Of a stretch of 29,635 nt of DNA, positions 17,825 through 25,899 are shown piece after piece. The stretch is taken from the NCBI GenBank assembly GCA_001275005.1, contig JWZX01002385.1:1-29635 (forward strand), given 5' to 3'. Each line of letters opens with the position of its first letter. Positions within the stretch are counted from its first letter, which is position 1. The DNA is from Chrysochromulina tobinii (Eukaryota > Haptophyta > Prymnesiales > Chrysochromulinaceae). Below the pieces are notes generated by a model. The model was not told the origin of the DNA. It made no database searches and was given only the letters and a program-made list of their open reading frames with translations. The position numbers and the translations under genes were made by a program.

Positions 17825-19060
17825 TCAGGTGCGCATGCTTCCGAGGTCCGGGCGCCACGGTGGCACCCAGCATCGCTTCCCCTTCGGCCGGTTTTTCTCC
17901 CTTTCCATCTCGTCCACCCTCGACAGTTCGAAAGGATCCTGTCCGCCGAACGTGCGCTTGCCGTGCTGCTCGCCAGCATAGGTGTAGCCAGCGTAGTCGA
18001 CGTTCTGGTGTGTCTCCTCCTCCAGCTTCGACAGGCCCGCCGACCGCACGGGAAGCACGTCCTGCGCTGCCTTGGCATCACGTACTGCCTTCCAGTCGCA
18101 CATTTTGGTCGTCTCCCATGCGCCATGTGGGAAGTAGCTGATGGCCTCACGCAGCGCAGTCGAGTGCCACGTGGCGTGCGTCTTGCGATGCGGTGGACGG
18201 ATAAGTGGACGGATCGCATCGCGAACTGCACCGTGCCGCGAAGAGGCTCGGGGGGGACGGGGCGCGCGGATCTTGCCTGTAGAGCGTTCGGGTACCGTCA
18301 GTTGGGCCTCGGGGGGCGTCGGGATCTTGATCGGTATGTGATGGTACTTGAAGCGAGGACTGCCAAGCTCGTCGGCGGCGACAACGTCCACTGGGGCCTT
18401 GGCCACGAGTCGATCGGCCACTCTCCACCTCTCGCGCAGCATCGCAAGCTTGCTGGCGAACGCTGGGTTGAGCCGCAGCGTCGAATCGGCCGCTGAGCGC
18501 GCACTCTCCGATCGTTTGCGTTCAGGCTTCATCAGTTCGGGACCATCTTTGATAGTCGCTGGTGGGTGGCTGGACGTTGGAGGGTGCATCTGTCTCACAA
18601 GCCTGCCCGTGGCAGTCTGTGGCGGCTGTGGCGACTGTGGCGGTTGTGACGGCTGTGGCGGTTGTGGCGGCTGCCGTGAAGGGAGTGCTGGCCTGCGGCG
18701 GCTGGTCTGTGTGCTCGAGTGTGGTGTTCGCTTACCGTCTGTGTCCGCAGCCGTGCCATCTAATGCAGCTCGCGCCAATGACGGTCGCGTAGTAGTTAGC
18801 GTAGTAGTGTGAAGGGACGGCGACTCGCGGTGCGACCGGCGCTGCGGTGCCAAAAGGGCTCCTGGCGCTTCCCGATACGATCGCGGTTGGTTAGCGCCCA
18901 TCGTCGACGAGAAGCCTGCCGCACGTGCAGAGCTCGGCCGACTGGCCGGCCGTTCGGCCAGAGGCGGCGCCGGCGGTGGCGCCGTATCATAGTAGCTCCT
19001 ACGACGCTCGTCCAGAGCATCGAGCGTGGAATTGGCTGCGTTGTCTGCTCGGCCGTCCAT
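17825..19060 (-). CDS. Disordered protein of unknown function with conserved-looking C-terminal part
   Basis: The first ATG is at 19060, giving 411 residues. Residues 1-210 are disordered, rich in Ser, Arg, Pro and Thr, with a QPPQPPQPSQPPQ run around 135-155. The C-terminal half looks folded and has less biased composition: SPRFKYHHIPIKIP, a KTHATWHSTALREAISYFP segment, VDYAGYTYAGEQHGKRTFGGQDPFELSRVDEMER, and WVPPWRPDLGSM at the end. The Tyr/Gly/Asp-rich last 80 residues resemble microtubule-inner or flagellar proteins in style, but I cannot assign a family. It has no signal peptide, no membrane helix and no visible intron. It lies in tandem with the translocator gene, 207 bp upstream of that gene's ATG. 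Confidence 0.6.
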   Translation of the reverse strand: MDGRADNAANSTLDALDERRRSYYDTAPPPAPPLAERPASRPSSARAAGFSSTMGANQPRSYREAPGALLAPQRRSHRESPSLHTTTLTTTRPSLARAALDGTAADTDGKRTPHSSTQTSRRRPALPSRQPPQPPQPSQPPQSPQPPQTATGRLVRQMHPPTSSHPPATIKDGPELMKPERKRSESARSAADSTLRLNPAFASKLAMLRERWRVADRLVAKAPVDVVAADELGSPRFKYHHIPIKIPTPPEAQLTVPERSTGKIRAPRPPRASSRHGAVRDAIRPLIRPPHRKTHATWHSTALREAISYFPHGAWETTKMCDWKAVRDAKAAQDVLPVRSAGLSKLEEETHQNVDYAGYTYAGEQHGKRTFGGQDPFELSRVDEMEREKNRPKGKRCWVPPWRPDLGSMRT

Positions 19061-19497
19061 TTGAGGAAAACGAAAGGCCCCTGAGCTCTTGGGGGAGGAC
19101 CGATGCGTCCGATCCAAGAGGCTCCGTCGTGCGATTTCTAACCGACCCAGTGAACAGTTCAGGAGTGTGGCATGCGACCGGGACTTATATTATCCGTCGA
19201 TACTAAGGGCATGTTGACCCATTTCCGTTTTCATTCGACACGACAAACCCTCATCCCTCAAGCCGTACGAAGCCGCACATTCCTTCCTGTCGTCAACGGA
19301 ACTCCGTCACGCGCACGCACGAACAGTCACGACTCTCGCAGTCGCATACTGTAAAGTCATGCTTTGTAACACACACCCGATGAGCGTGGGCTCGACAGGG
19401 CGGAAGGCGAGGGAGAGCCAGAGGGCTGATGTCTGAGGCATGAGGCCGAGCTGCGTCGTCAAGCGTAGTCAACGGTGATGCGATCGAACTCCACGCT
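19061..19497. other. Intergenic region, no gene recognised
   Basis: This holds the promoter of the disordered-protein gene and the 3' side of the Cys-rich gene, both on the minus strand. It includes a frame extension to 19117 that begins with TTG, not ATG. Nothing else stands out. Confidence 0.5.
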
Positions 19498-19926
19498 CTA
19501 CACACTTTGCAGGCCATTCCTCGGGGGGCTTCCCCTGTCCATCGTCTCGTTCTTTGGCGCGTCAGAGGCCTTTGGTTTCCTCACGATGCTCGCACGCGTC
19601 GCGCAGCATGCACTCCTCGGGTAGATGGTGCAACATGGCAAGAGAGTGCAGATGATTGGAGTGTCACTGTCGCACGGGCAAGATCCCTGGACGTCAAAGC
19701 AGAAGACGGTGCACTTGAGTTTGCATAAGGTGGCATTGCACTTGCACGTCGGCCCGCAGCAGCAGCAGGCACCCGGATTGCATATCGAGCCAAGATCGAA
19801 GCAGCACGTCACATCGGCACAGCACACCATGATATCGCCACGGCACCCAATCTTGGGGGGGAGAACGATTGCTGCGTTGCAGCAGCAGCAGCCTGAGACG
19901 AGCGTGTCCATGCTGCAGCACCCCAT
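19498..19926 (-). CDS. Extremely Cys-rich small protein, possibly lipid-anchored
   Basis: From the ATG at 19926 the protein has 142 residues, of which 28 are Cys, nearly all in residues 3-110. They occur in runs (GCCCC, ACCCC) and CxC/CC pairs, with only small or hydrophobic residues between. The start MGCCSMD has Gly2 followed by Cys3 and Cys4, a pattern seen in N-myristoylated and palmitoylated proteins, though residue 6 is Met instead of the preferred Ser. The last 35 residues are polar and Cys-free. A pyrimidine-rich stretch ending in CAG lies five bases before this ATG, so a leader intron may end there. Another in-frame ATG at 20133 would add 69 residues without Cys clusters. The family is unknown to me; metal binding or a disulfide-rich fold are both possible. 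Confidence 0.65.
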   Translation of the reverse strand: MGCCSMDTLVSGCCCCNAAIVLPPKIGCRGDIMVCCADVTCCFDLGSICNPGACCCCGPTCKCNATLCKLKCTVFCFDVQGSCPCDSDTPIICTLLPCCTIYPRSACCATRASIVRKPKASDAPKNETMDRGSPPRNGLQSV

Positions 19927-20431
19927 CGCCGCTGAGAAACGTTGGTCAAGCCAAGACCCTTGCGCGCGAGGAGACCTCACTCCCGCGCTTCCTCGGACGA
20001 CACCACCACGAGGCGATGGCGCGACTTCGAGTCCGAAAAAGTCCAAAAGCAAGTTCCCAAACAAACTTGTTGGGGTAGTTTGGAAGTCAGGTACGACGCA
20101 ATTAGAAAAAACGTCGAAAATAAGGTCTGCCATCTCATCGGTGACGTCTGTTACTCTGAGATCCCGTAGAGGCGGACTGAGCTATCTGAGGCGGCACGAC
20201 ATGGACCCATCTTGCAGACGTCTGCATCGATGGACCATGCACCCCTTTCTTCCGCCCGCGTATTGAATACCGTATTGTGCCTAGGGCTAGGGCTATACAA
20301 GTAAACACAGTGTATGCAATGTACGCAACGCTTCGCCGGCCGCTCGAGTCGAAAGCTCGACACGTGGACACGCGGAGTAACGGTCACAGTACTCTATCGC
20401 GCCAGTCACTGTGAGCAGCGTGAGCACTGTA
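19927..20431. other. Upstream region of the Cys-rich gene and 3' side of the sirtuin gene
   Basis: It includes the possible N-terminal extension of the Cys-rich protein (to 20133). Beyond that I see no gene, RNA or repeat. Confidence 0.45.
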
Positions 20432-22488
20432 TCAGCTGTCGTCGGTGTTTGACAGCCGAGGCTGCTTGGCCGGTGGAGGTGCCCCACCTGTCGCGTCGCT
20501 GCTCCCCTCGCCAGGTGGGGCACCTTGGTCAGTGGAAATCCCCTCGCCAGGCAGCTCGGGCGGAGCGGTCGGCGCGGTCGGCGCGGTCGGCGGGGGCGGC
20601 GCCGGCGGAGCGGGCGACGCGTCGGAGAGCAGCGCGGGCGGACGGCGTGGCGGCGGGGGCTGCTCGGCGATGCGTCGATCAAGAGCAGCTATCCAGCCGC
20701 CGCCGCTGCCATCGCCGCTGCTGCCACCGCCGCCGCTGCCACCGCCGTCACCACCGCTACAGCCGCCATCATCGGCACCACTACCGGCACCGCCGGGCGC
20801 TGAGAGGACGTCGAGATACCTGGCGAGCTCGCGCAAGGCCGCATCGGTAGCACTCAGTGGCACTCAGCGGCACTCAGCGACACTCAGCGACACTCAGTGG
20901 CACTCAGTGGCACTCAGTGGCACTCAGTGGCACTCAGTGGCACTCAGTGGCACTCAGCGGCACTCAGTGGCACTCAGCGGCAATCAAGTGTAATCTCACC
21001 TGGCGAGCTCGCGCACGGCCGCATCGCAGTCGCCTAAGTAGCACACGTCGCGGTAGCGTGTCGTTTCGTCAAAGTCGAGCGCGCGCTCGTCGATAAAGCC
21101 GAGCATCTCGATGAGTGGCTGCCCCTGGGTGCCCACCTGAGGCAATCGTGTGCAATCATGTGCAATCATGAGCAATCGTGTGCGATCACATGTAATCACA
21201 TGCAATCACATGCAATCCATCGCAATAGACACAATCCATGGCCACCAGAGGCCATCGATGAGTATCCGTGGCCATCCGCGCCAGCTCGTCCACCTTTTCG
21301 CGGTTGATAAGGAGCCGTGGCACGTCATCGTCGACCAGCCCGATGAGCGATGCGAATGGCTGCACCTTGAGCGACGTCCCAAGGATGATGAGCAGATCGC
21401 ACTGCCGAAAGTCACTCTCCGCGAGCTGGAAGAAACGCTCTGGCAATTGCTCGCCGAAGAAGACGATGTCGGGCTTGACGAGCCCACCATGGCGCTCAGC
21501 CATCGCGAGCCATCCTTCCGGGCCGTGCTTGCCGTGCGCGATCGCCGCACGCACTTCCTCTACTGGCACAGCCGCCCCCGTCGCGATGCACGAGCACCGG
21601 TCGAAGTTGCCATGGGCGGCGACGGTCATGTGCGCTGGCAGACCAGCGAGATTCTCGAGCGAGTCAATGTTCTGCGTGAGACGCCGCACGCGAGCGTCCG
21701 ATGTGAGATGGAGCTTGGCCATCCGTGGCCATCCGTGGCCATCCGTGGCCATCCGTGGCGGTCACTGGCCAACTGGAGGCCATCAGTAGTAATTCGAGGC
21801 AATCCGAGGCAATCACCTGCGTGAAGCACCGGCGGAGCAGCCCACGTGCGTGCAGCTCCGTGATGAAGTGGTGCGTGGGCGTGGGTGCGTAGTTATCGGG
21901 CCAGAGCTCGGCGCACAGCCGGTAGAACGCGTCCGGGCGCTCTCGAAAGTAGTCGAGCTCGAAGATCGACTGCGGTGTGGGTAAGTCGTACTTCTGGAGG
22001 TTATCGTATAGACCGGTGCCTGGCGTGCGGAAGTCGGGAATGCCCGCGGAGACCGAGATGCCCGCGCCGCACATGACGATAACGTTCTTGCAGCGTGGGC
22101 CGCGCATGAACTCGGCGATGCCTCGCATGTCGAAGCTCGAGACGAGCGGCGTGCGCTGCGGGTCAACGCCGCGCTCGCGGTATCCCTTCTCGCGTAGCCT
22201 TATGCGGAAGTTATCGAGCTCGGCCGCGCGCTCCGCCTCGTCATCCTCTTGCTCCTCGCCTTCATCATCATCGTCGTCGTCGTCGTCATCATCGTCGCCT
22301 GCGTGCTGCAGCGCTGCGTCCTCAACCTCGTCCTCGTCGCCCTCAACCACCGCAAAGGGATCCACACCATCGCTGACATCGACGTCGTCACCATCCTCCA
22401 TCGTAAATGGATCCAGGCCGTCGGCAGACAGCATCACTTCGAGATTGGCGATCGAGGGCGCTTCGTCGTCATGAGTTCCCTCCGCCAT
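20432..22488 (-). CDS. Sirtuin (Sir2-family NAD-dependent protein deacylase), four exons, zinc site degenerate
   Basis: Exons 21817-22488, 21294-21671, 21000-21136 and 20432-20819 total 1575 nt, giving 524 residues. Residues 65-75 are an all-Asp run in an acidic N-terminus. The NAD fold shows GAGIS (141-145), GIPDFR (149-154), TQNIDSLE (223-230), the catalytic His in AAHG (H244), KPDIVFFGE (290-298) and GTSLKVQPF (322-330). The chain matches SIRT2/Hst2-type class I sirtuins; exon 3 (FDETTRYRDVCYLGDCD) matches their C-terminal segment. The usual four zinc Cys are reduced to C252; the others align with T255, A282 and H285. A Gly/Ser/Pro-rich tail follows. Sirtuins remove acyl groups from lysine using NAD, but activity here is uncertain. 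Joins were set by frame and by similarity around TQ/NID and REK/VG. Confidence 0.9.
20820..20999 (-). repeat. Sirtuin intron 3, 14 decamers, 29-bp flanking duplication
   Basis: A 180-bp phase-2 intron. It holds 13 clean units of the GAGTGCCACT type plus one degenerate unit (20851-20990). The 29 bp at 20998-21026 (exon 3 end) recur at 20818-20846 (intron end and exon 4 start) with one mismatch. Both copies contain CCAG/GT, so each splice site lies at the same point of a copy. Confidence 0.92.
21137..21293 (-). repeat. Sirtuin intron 2, decamer repeats, 6-bp flanking duplication
   Basis: A 157-bp phase-0 intron. Its 3' half is nine in-register 10-bp units of the type GATTGCACAT (21141-21230). 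AGGTGG spans both junctions: AG/GTGG at the donor and AG/GTGG at the acceptor. Confidence 0.85.
21672..21816 (-). repeat. Sirtuin intron 1, decamer repeats, 8-bp flanking duplication
   Basis: A 145-bp phase-0 intron. It starts GTGATTGCCTC, then has GATTGCCTCG-type units and four tandem GATGGCCACG units. The exon ends TTCACGCAG and the intron ends CTCACGCAG, so the 8 bases TCACGCAG occur on both sides, spaced by exactly the intron length. Confidence 0.85.
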
Positions 22489-22621
22489 GTTTTGCGAGTT
22501 CACGGCGCGGCCGCGTCTTAAAAGTTTGTAAATGACCAAATCGCTGCAACTCGAGCCTTCGGCAATGGGCTTTCGGTCACTCGAGTGGAGCTCGTTTTGG
22601 CGGAGTTTTCAGAGAAATTTC
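22489..22621. promoter_or_regulatory. Short divergent promoter between sirtuin and DUF1995 genes
   Basis: Only 133 bp separate the two start codons, so both promoters and both 5' leaders must fit or overlap here. I see no clear TATA box. Confidence 0.5.
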
Positions 22622-23572
22622 ATGTCATCCATGCGTGGAATCTTTGCTGCTGCGCTGGTGATTGGCGCCGCTACCGGCTTTCACGTGGCCGTGCGCACGC
22701 CGCCGGTGCAGCCGCGCTCCTGCGTGCGCGCTTGCGCTGCTGCTGCTTCCACTGTGGTGGGCAAGGCCGCCACGGACGCTGTCCTCATCAAGCCTCCGAG
22801 CGACGAACGGTCCATGCTGGGCCAGGCTGCGGCAGCAGTAAAGCGTGCTCGCGCGGAAGGGGTCAACCGCTTCGTGCTTCGCCTCTTCCTGCCTCGCGGC
22901 GACGGGCTGTCTCCCCCCGACGAGTCGTGGCAGGGCGGCATCATGCAGCTGTTCTCCGTGTGCTCCCCGCTCACTCGTGAACTGCTCAGGCTGCTGTCGA
23001 CGGAGATCGCCGGCGTGCCGCCCGCGCTGCGCGAGCAGCGCATCGACGCGTCCGGCGTCGATGGTGAGTCGGTGTGGTTTGCGCAGTCGAGCCAGCCCCA
23101 GGACGACTGCGTCGCGGTCGTGCAGCCCATGGCGGAGAGCCTCAAGACCATCCGCCAGATCAGCTCCGACGCAGGCCGCCGGCCGATGCTGCTCGTCAAC
23201 CCACAGTGGAAGGAGCGCGATGATCCGCTCGACGCGCTCTCGCGCAAGGGCGGGCTGCTCGGCATGATGGGCAACTTTATGGGTGGAAAGGCCGCCATGG
23301 AGGCCGAGCTCGAGACGATCGGGTTCACCAACGTGTACACGCTCGCGGAGTATGTATGCCGCGGCTCGCGCATCTGCCTGCAGCTCTCGTATCCCAATGG
23401 CTGGTGCGCCTTCTACCGCAAGCCGGACGCCGCGCAGAGCGCCGGCTTCGAATGGGTGCCGATCCTCACAAACAAGAAGGTGCGCCCTACCTTCCAGGAG
23501 GTCGAGGAGGCGCTCATTGCGGCGGAGGTGCCCTTCAAGTTCACGGAGTTCGACCTCAACTCGATCGTGTGA
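22622..23572 (+). CDS. DUF1995-family protein with complex-plastid targeting signal
   Basis: I chose the ATG at 22622 (316 residues); the frame also has ATGs at 22532 and 22565. Residues 1-18 (MSSMRGIFAAALVIGAAT) are a signal peptide, followed by GFHVAV, where a Phe just after the cleavage region matches the plastid-import mark of complex plastids. The body (about 55-310) matches DUF1995, a plant and algal plastid family: PPSDERSMLGQAAAAVKRA, a helix with ELLRLL, DDCVAVVQPM, LLVNPQWK, and RICLQLSYPNGWCAFYR. Plant members such as LPA3 are linked to photosystem II assembly; the role of this one is not known. The protein is divergent from the sirtuin and lies 169 bp before the PP2C gene start. 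Confidence 0.82.
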   Translation: MSSMRGIFAAALVIGAATGFHVAVRTPPVQPRSCVRACAAAASTVVGKAATDAVLIKPPSDERSMLGQAAAAVKRARAEGVNRFVLRLFLPRGDGLSPPDESWQGGIMQLFSVCSPLTRELLRLLSTEIAGVPPALREQRIDASGVDGESVWFAQSSQPQDDCVAVVQPMAESLKTIRQISSDAGRRPMLLVNPQWKERDDPLDALSRKGGLLGMMGNFMGGKAAMEAELETIGFTNVYTLAEYVCRGSRICLQLSYPNGWCAFYRKPDAAQSAGFEWVPILTNKKVRPTFQEVEEALIAAEVPFKFTEFDLNSIV

Positions 23573-23741
23573 ATTTGCGACGGTTTCCTTATCATGGTGT
23601 GTGCCTCTTCTGAGACGGGGGCGCTATTTTTCTTCCCTTGGAGGACATTTTCATATTCATAGAGATGTTTTTCCCGCCGGCAATTTCACTCTTTTCCTGC
23701 TTATCTGCGAAGGGCGAGTCGCTGCTCGCGCGCGCAAAGCG

Positions 23742-25439
23742 ATGGCGAAGAAAGATAAAGCGCAGGTGCAGGACGACGGGGACGACGGGGCCGCACGCAA
23801 GAAGGCCGCACAGGAGGAGCACAAGCGCAAGCGAGAGGAGGCGGAGGCCAAGAAGAAAGCGCTCCTGGAGGAGAAGCTCGCCATGTCCCAGCACGGTCTC
23901 GGTGTCGAGGAACTCAAGGGCAACCGCGGCACGCAGGAGGACCGCGTAACGGCGTTGCGGCTACCGAGCGGCGAGCGGCTGGCGTGCGTGTTCGACGGCC
24001 ACCGCGGCGATAGCTGCTCGCAGTTTGCCATGACTCGCATGCCTCACTCCGTGTCCATGCTGCTCAGCGGTGGAAACGATGCGGATGAGGCCCTCCGGCG
24101 CGCGATTGGCGAGCTGCACATCACGTGGCAGGAGAGCGGCGCCGACAAGTCGGGCGCGACTTCCTCTGTCGCCATCGTGCACGGCGGCTCGCTATTCTTG
24201 GCCACTGTTGGCAACTCGGACGTCGTGCTGTGCTCGTCGAAGGTAGCAGACCAGCTCAGCAAGGGCGTCAAGCCAGAGGATCTGCATTCGGGGCTGCTCG
24301 GTAACGAGGACCAGGACCCGAAGCTCCAGAAGCCGCAGGTCCTCCAGCGCAAGCTCACGGCCTCTGACGAGTTCCTGATCCTCGCGACCGACGGCGTGTG
24401 GACCGCCATCAAACCGCAAAAGGCGTGCGATGTGGTGTCGAAGAGTTTGGCAGAGCAGCCGAATGCATGCCATCTGGCGGCTAAGGCGCTCGTGGACGCC
24501 GCGTACAATGCCGAGAGCACAGACAACATCGCCGCCGCCGTGGTGCTTTTGCATGGGTATGACGCCACAAGTGGGCCTCCTCTGCCAGCTCTCGAGCCAC
24601 CTAAGGCGGCGGAGCCAGCTCCATCGGCCACACCGAAGCCCACCGCGACTGCGACCGCAAAGCCTGCCGCCGCGACCGCTACTGCCACCGCCAAGCCTGC
24701 TGCCGCGACCGCGACTGCCACCGCCACCGCCACCGCCACCGCCACCGCCAAGCCTGCCGCCGCGACCGCGACTGCCACCGCCAAGCCTGCCGCCGCGACC
24801 GCCACTGCCACCGCCAAGCCTGCCGCCGCGACCGCCACTGCCACCGCCAAGCCTGCCGCCGCTACCGCCACTGCCACCGCCAAGCCGGCCGCCGCGACCG
24901 CCACTGCCACCGCCAAGCCGGCCGCTGCGACGGCAGCCGAGGTGCCCACCGGCGCGAGCAGCAGTGCGAGCAGTAGCGGCGCTGGCACCGGGGGCGCGGG
25001 CGGCGGGGGAGGCGCGGGCGGCGGGGGAGGCGCGGGCGCCATCTCACGAGATGCCATCTCACGGGCATCCTGCTTCGTACGATCCGCTTCAGAGGCTCCG
25101 GTGTTCGCGCGCCTGCCCGCGGGCGTGCGCCCTGGAGACGAGGTGCGGCTGCTAGTGTCCAACCGAGGCGCGAGCGACGGCGAGTATCTCGTGGCCGTCC
25201 CCACGGGCTATGAGCCGGGCATGCTTCTCCGTGTCGGCGTGCCCTACGGCGGCAGCGTATCCATGGGCTCCGGCGCAGCGGATGGAGGGGAGACGCATTT
25301 ACTCAACGTGCCCCCCAATGCGCGGCCAGGCGACACTTTGAGCGTCAAGGCATCGTGGGGGGCGCTCTACTTCGTGCAGGTTCCGCCGGGCCACAACCCC
25401 GGTGACACCTTCGCAGCAGAGATCATTCCCGAGCATTGA
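23742..25439 (+). CDS. PP2C-like phosphatase with Lys-Pro-Ala-Thr repeats and PGD-motif tail
   Basis: From the ATG at 23742 the protein has 565 residues. Residues 1-48 are a charged helix. The PP2C core spans about 50-270, with metal ligands in place: E66-D67, D85-G86 in FDGH, D217 in ATDG and D261 in STDN. SGATSSVAIVHGG and FLILATDGVW are typical. The core is short: the segment between the GDSR-like site (here GNSD) and DEFLIL is compressed, and the LAVSRAFGD-type motif is not seen, so activity is uncertain. Residues 305-400 are eight KPAAAT repeats. After a Gly-rich stretch, the tail (about 450-565) has four copies of a motif like VPxGxxPGD (for example VPPNARPGDTL, VPPGHNPGDTF), a module I have seen in several algal proteins but whose function is unknown. 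The PP2C family dephosphorylates Ser/Thr with Mg or Mn. Confidence 0.8.
   Translation: MAKKDKAQVQDDGDDGAARKKAAQEEHKRKREEAEAKKKALLEEKLAMSQHGLGVEELKGNRGTQEDRVTALRLPSGERLACVFDGHRGDSCSQFAMTRMPHSVSMLLSGGNDADEALRRAIGELHITWQESGADKSGATSSVAIVHGGSLFLATVGNSDVVLCSSKVADQLSKGVKPEDLHSGLLGNEDQDPKLQKPQVLQRKLTASDEFLILATDGVWTAIKPQKACDVVSKSLAEQPNACHLAAKALVDAAYNAESTDNIAAAVVLLHGYDATSGPPLPALEPPKAAEPAPSATPKPTATATAKPAAATATATAKPAAATATATATATATATAKPAAATATATAKPAAATATATAKPAAATATATAKPAAATATATAKPAAATATATAKPAAATAAEVPTGASSSASSSGAGTGGAGGGGGAGGGGGAGAISRDAISRASCFVRSASEAPVFARLPAGVRPGDEVRLLVSNRGASDGEYLVAVPTGYEPGMLLRVGVPYGGSVSMGSGAADGGETHLLNVPPNARPGDTLSVKASWGALYFVQVPPGHNPGDTFAAEIIPEH
24660..24942 (+). repeat. Coding minisatellite, eight KPAAAT units
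   Basis: Six of the eight units are about 33 bp each and encode KPAAATATATA; the second is extended by ATATATAT and the last is truncated. The period is a multiple of three, so copy-number change keeps the frame. Confidence 0.92.
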
Positions 25440-25899
25440 AACCATGTCCAACGGGCGCGAGAGGGTGAAGGGTGCGTCCCAGTGAAATCCTCAGAAAGGC
25501 GCAGCCCCTGCTTCATGTACACTAGCCGTGCCGTGCGGTGTGCTGTCCGCGGCACCGGCATCGGGTGCAAATCATTAATAACTTCAATGTGCTGAATGTC
25601 GAAAAATCGATAACCGGGAATTCCGGGTGGGAAGCGTTCGTCGAATTATCAATTAAAGAACTTTTTTAGTACTCCGCTCGAGTTGATACGGCCCAACCCA
25701 GCTCCCACCAGCGTATACGGCTCTCGAGTGTAGTTATCACCGTTCTGTAATCACTACTCACTAGACGGTGGACGCCGGAGAGTCTATGGCGGCCGGGTGG
25801 CGGTCGGGTGGCGACGACGGGACGTAAGGCTGTACCCCACGCGCTCCGCTCTGTGCTGCGCTCGCGCTCAACGCTCTCCCGACGTCAAACGCTCCTCTT
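25440..25899. other. Convergent intergenic region, A/T-richer
   Basis: This holds the 3' ends of the PP2C and GDPD-TLC genes. It contains A/T-rich stretches around 25570-25670. I see no gene, RNA or clear repeat. Confidence 0.5.

Noticed and set aside
20851-20990. Regular short repeats that could suggest a CRISPR array
   Set aside because: The units are 10 bp with no spacers, and they lie inside a spliced intron of a eukaryotic gene.
21673-21713. Alternative acceptor of sirtuin intron 1 that would keep 14 extra residues ending LTQ
   Set aside because: It would give CFTQ then a second LTQ before NID; the family has a single TQNID, which the acceptor after CTCACGCAG restores exactly.
22489-22539. 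Upstream extension of the sirtuin frame to 22539
   Set aside because: It begins with TTG; the first ATG is at 22488.
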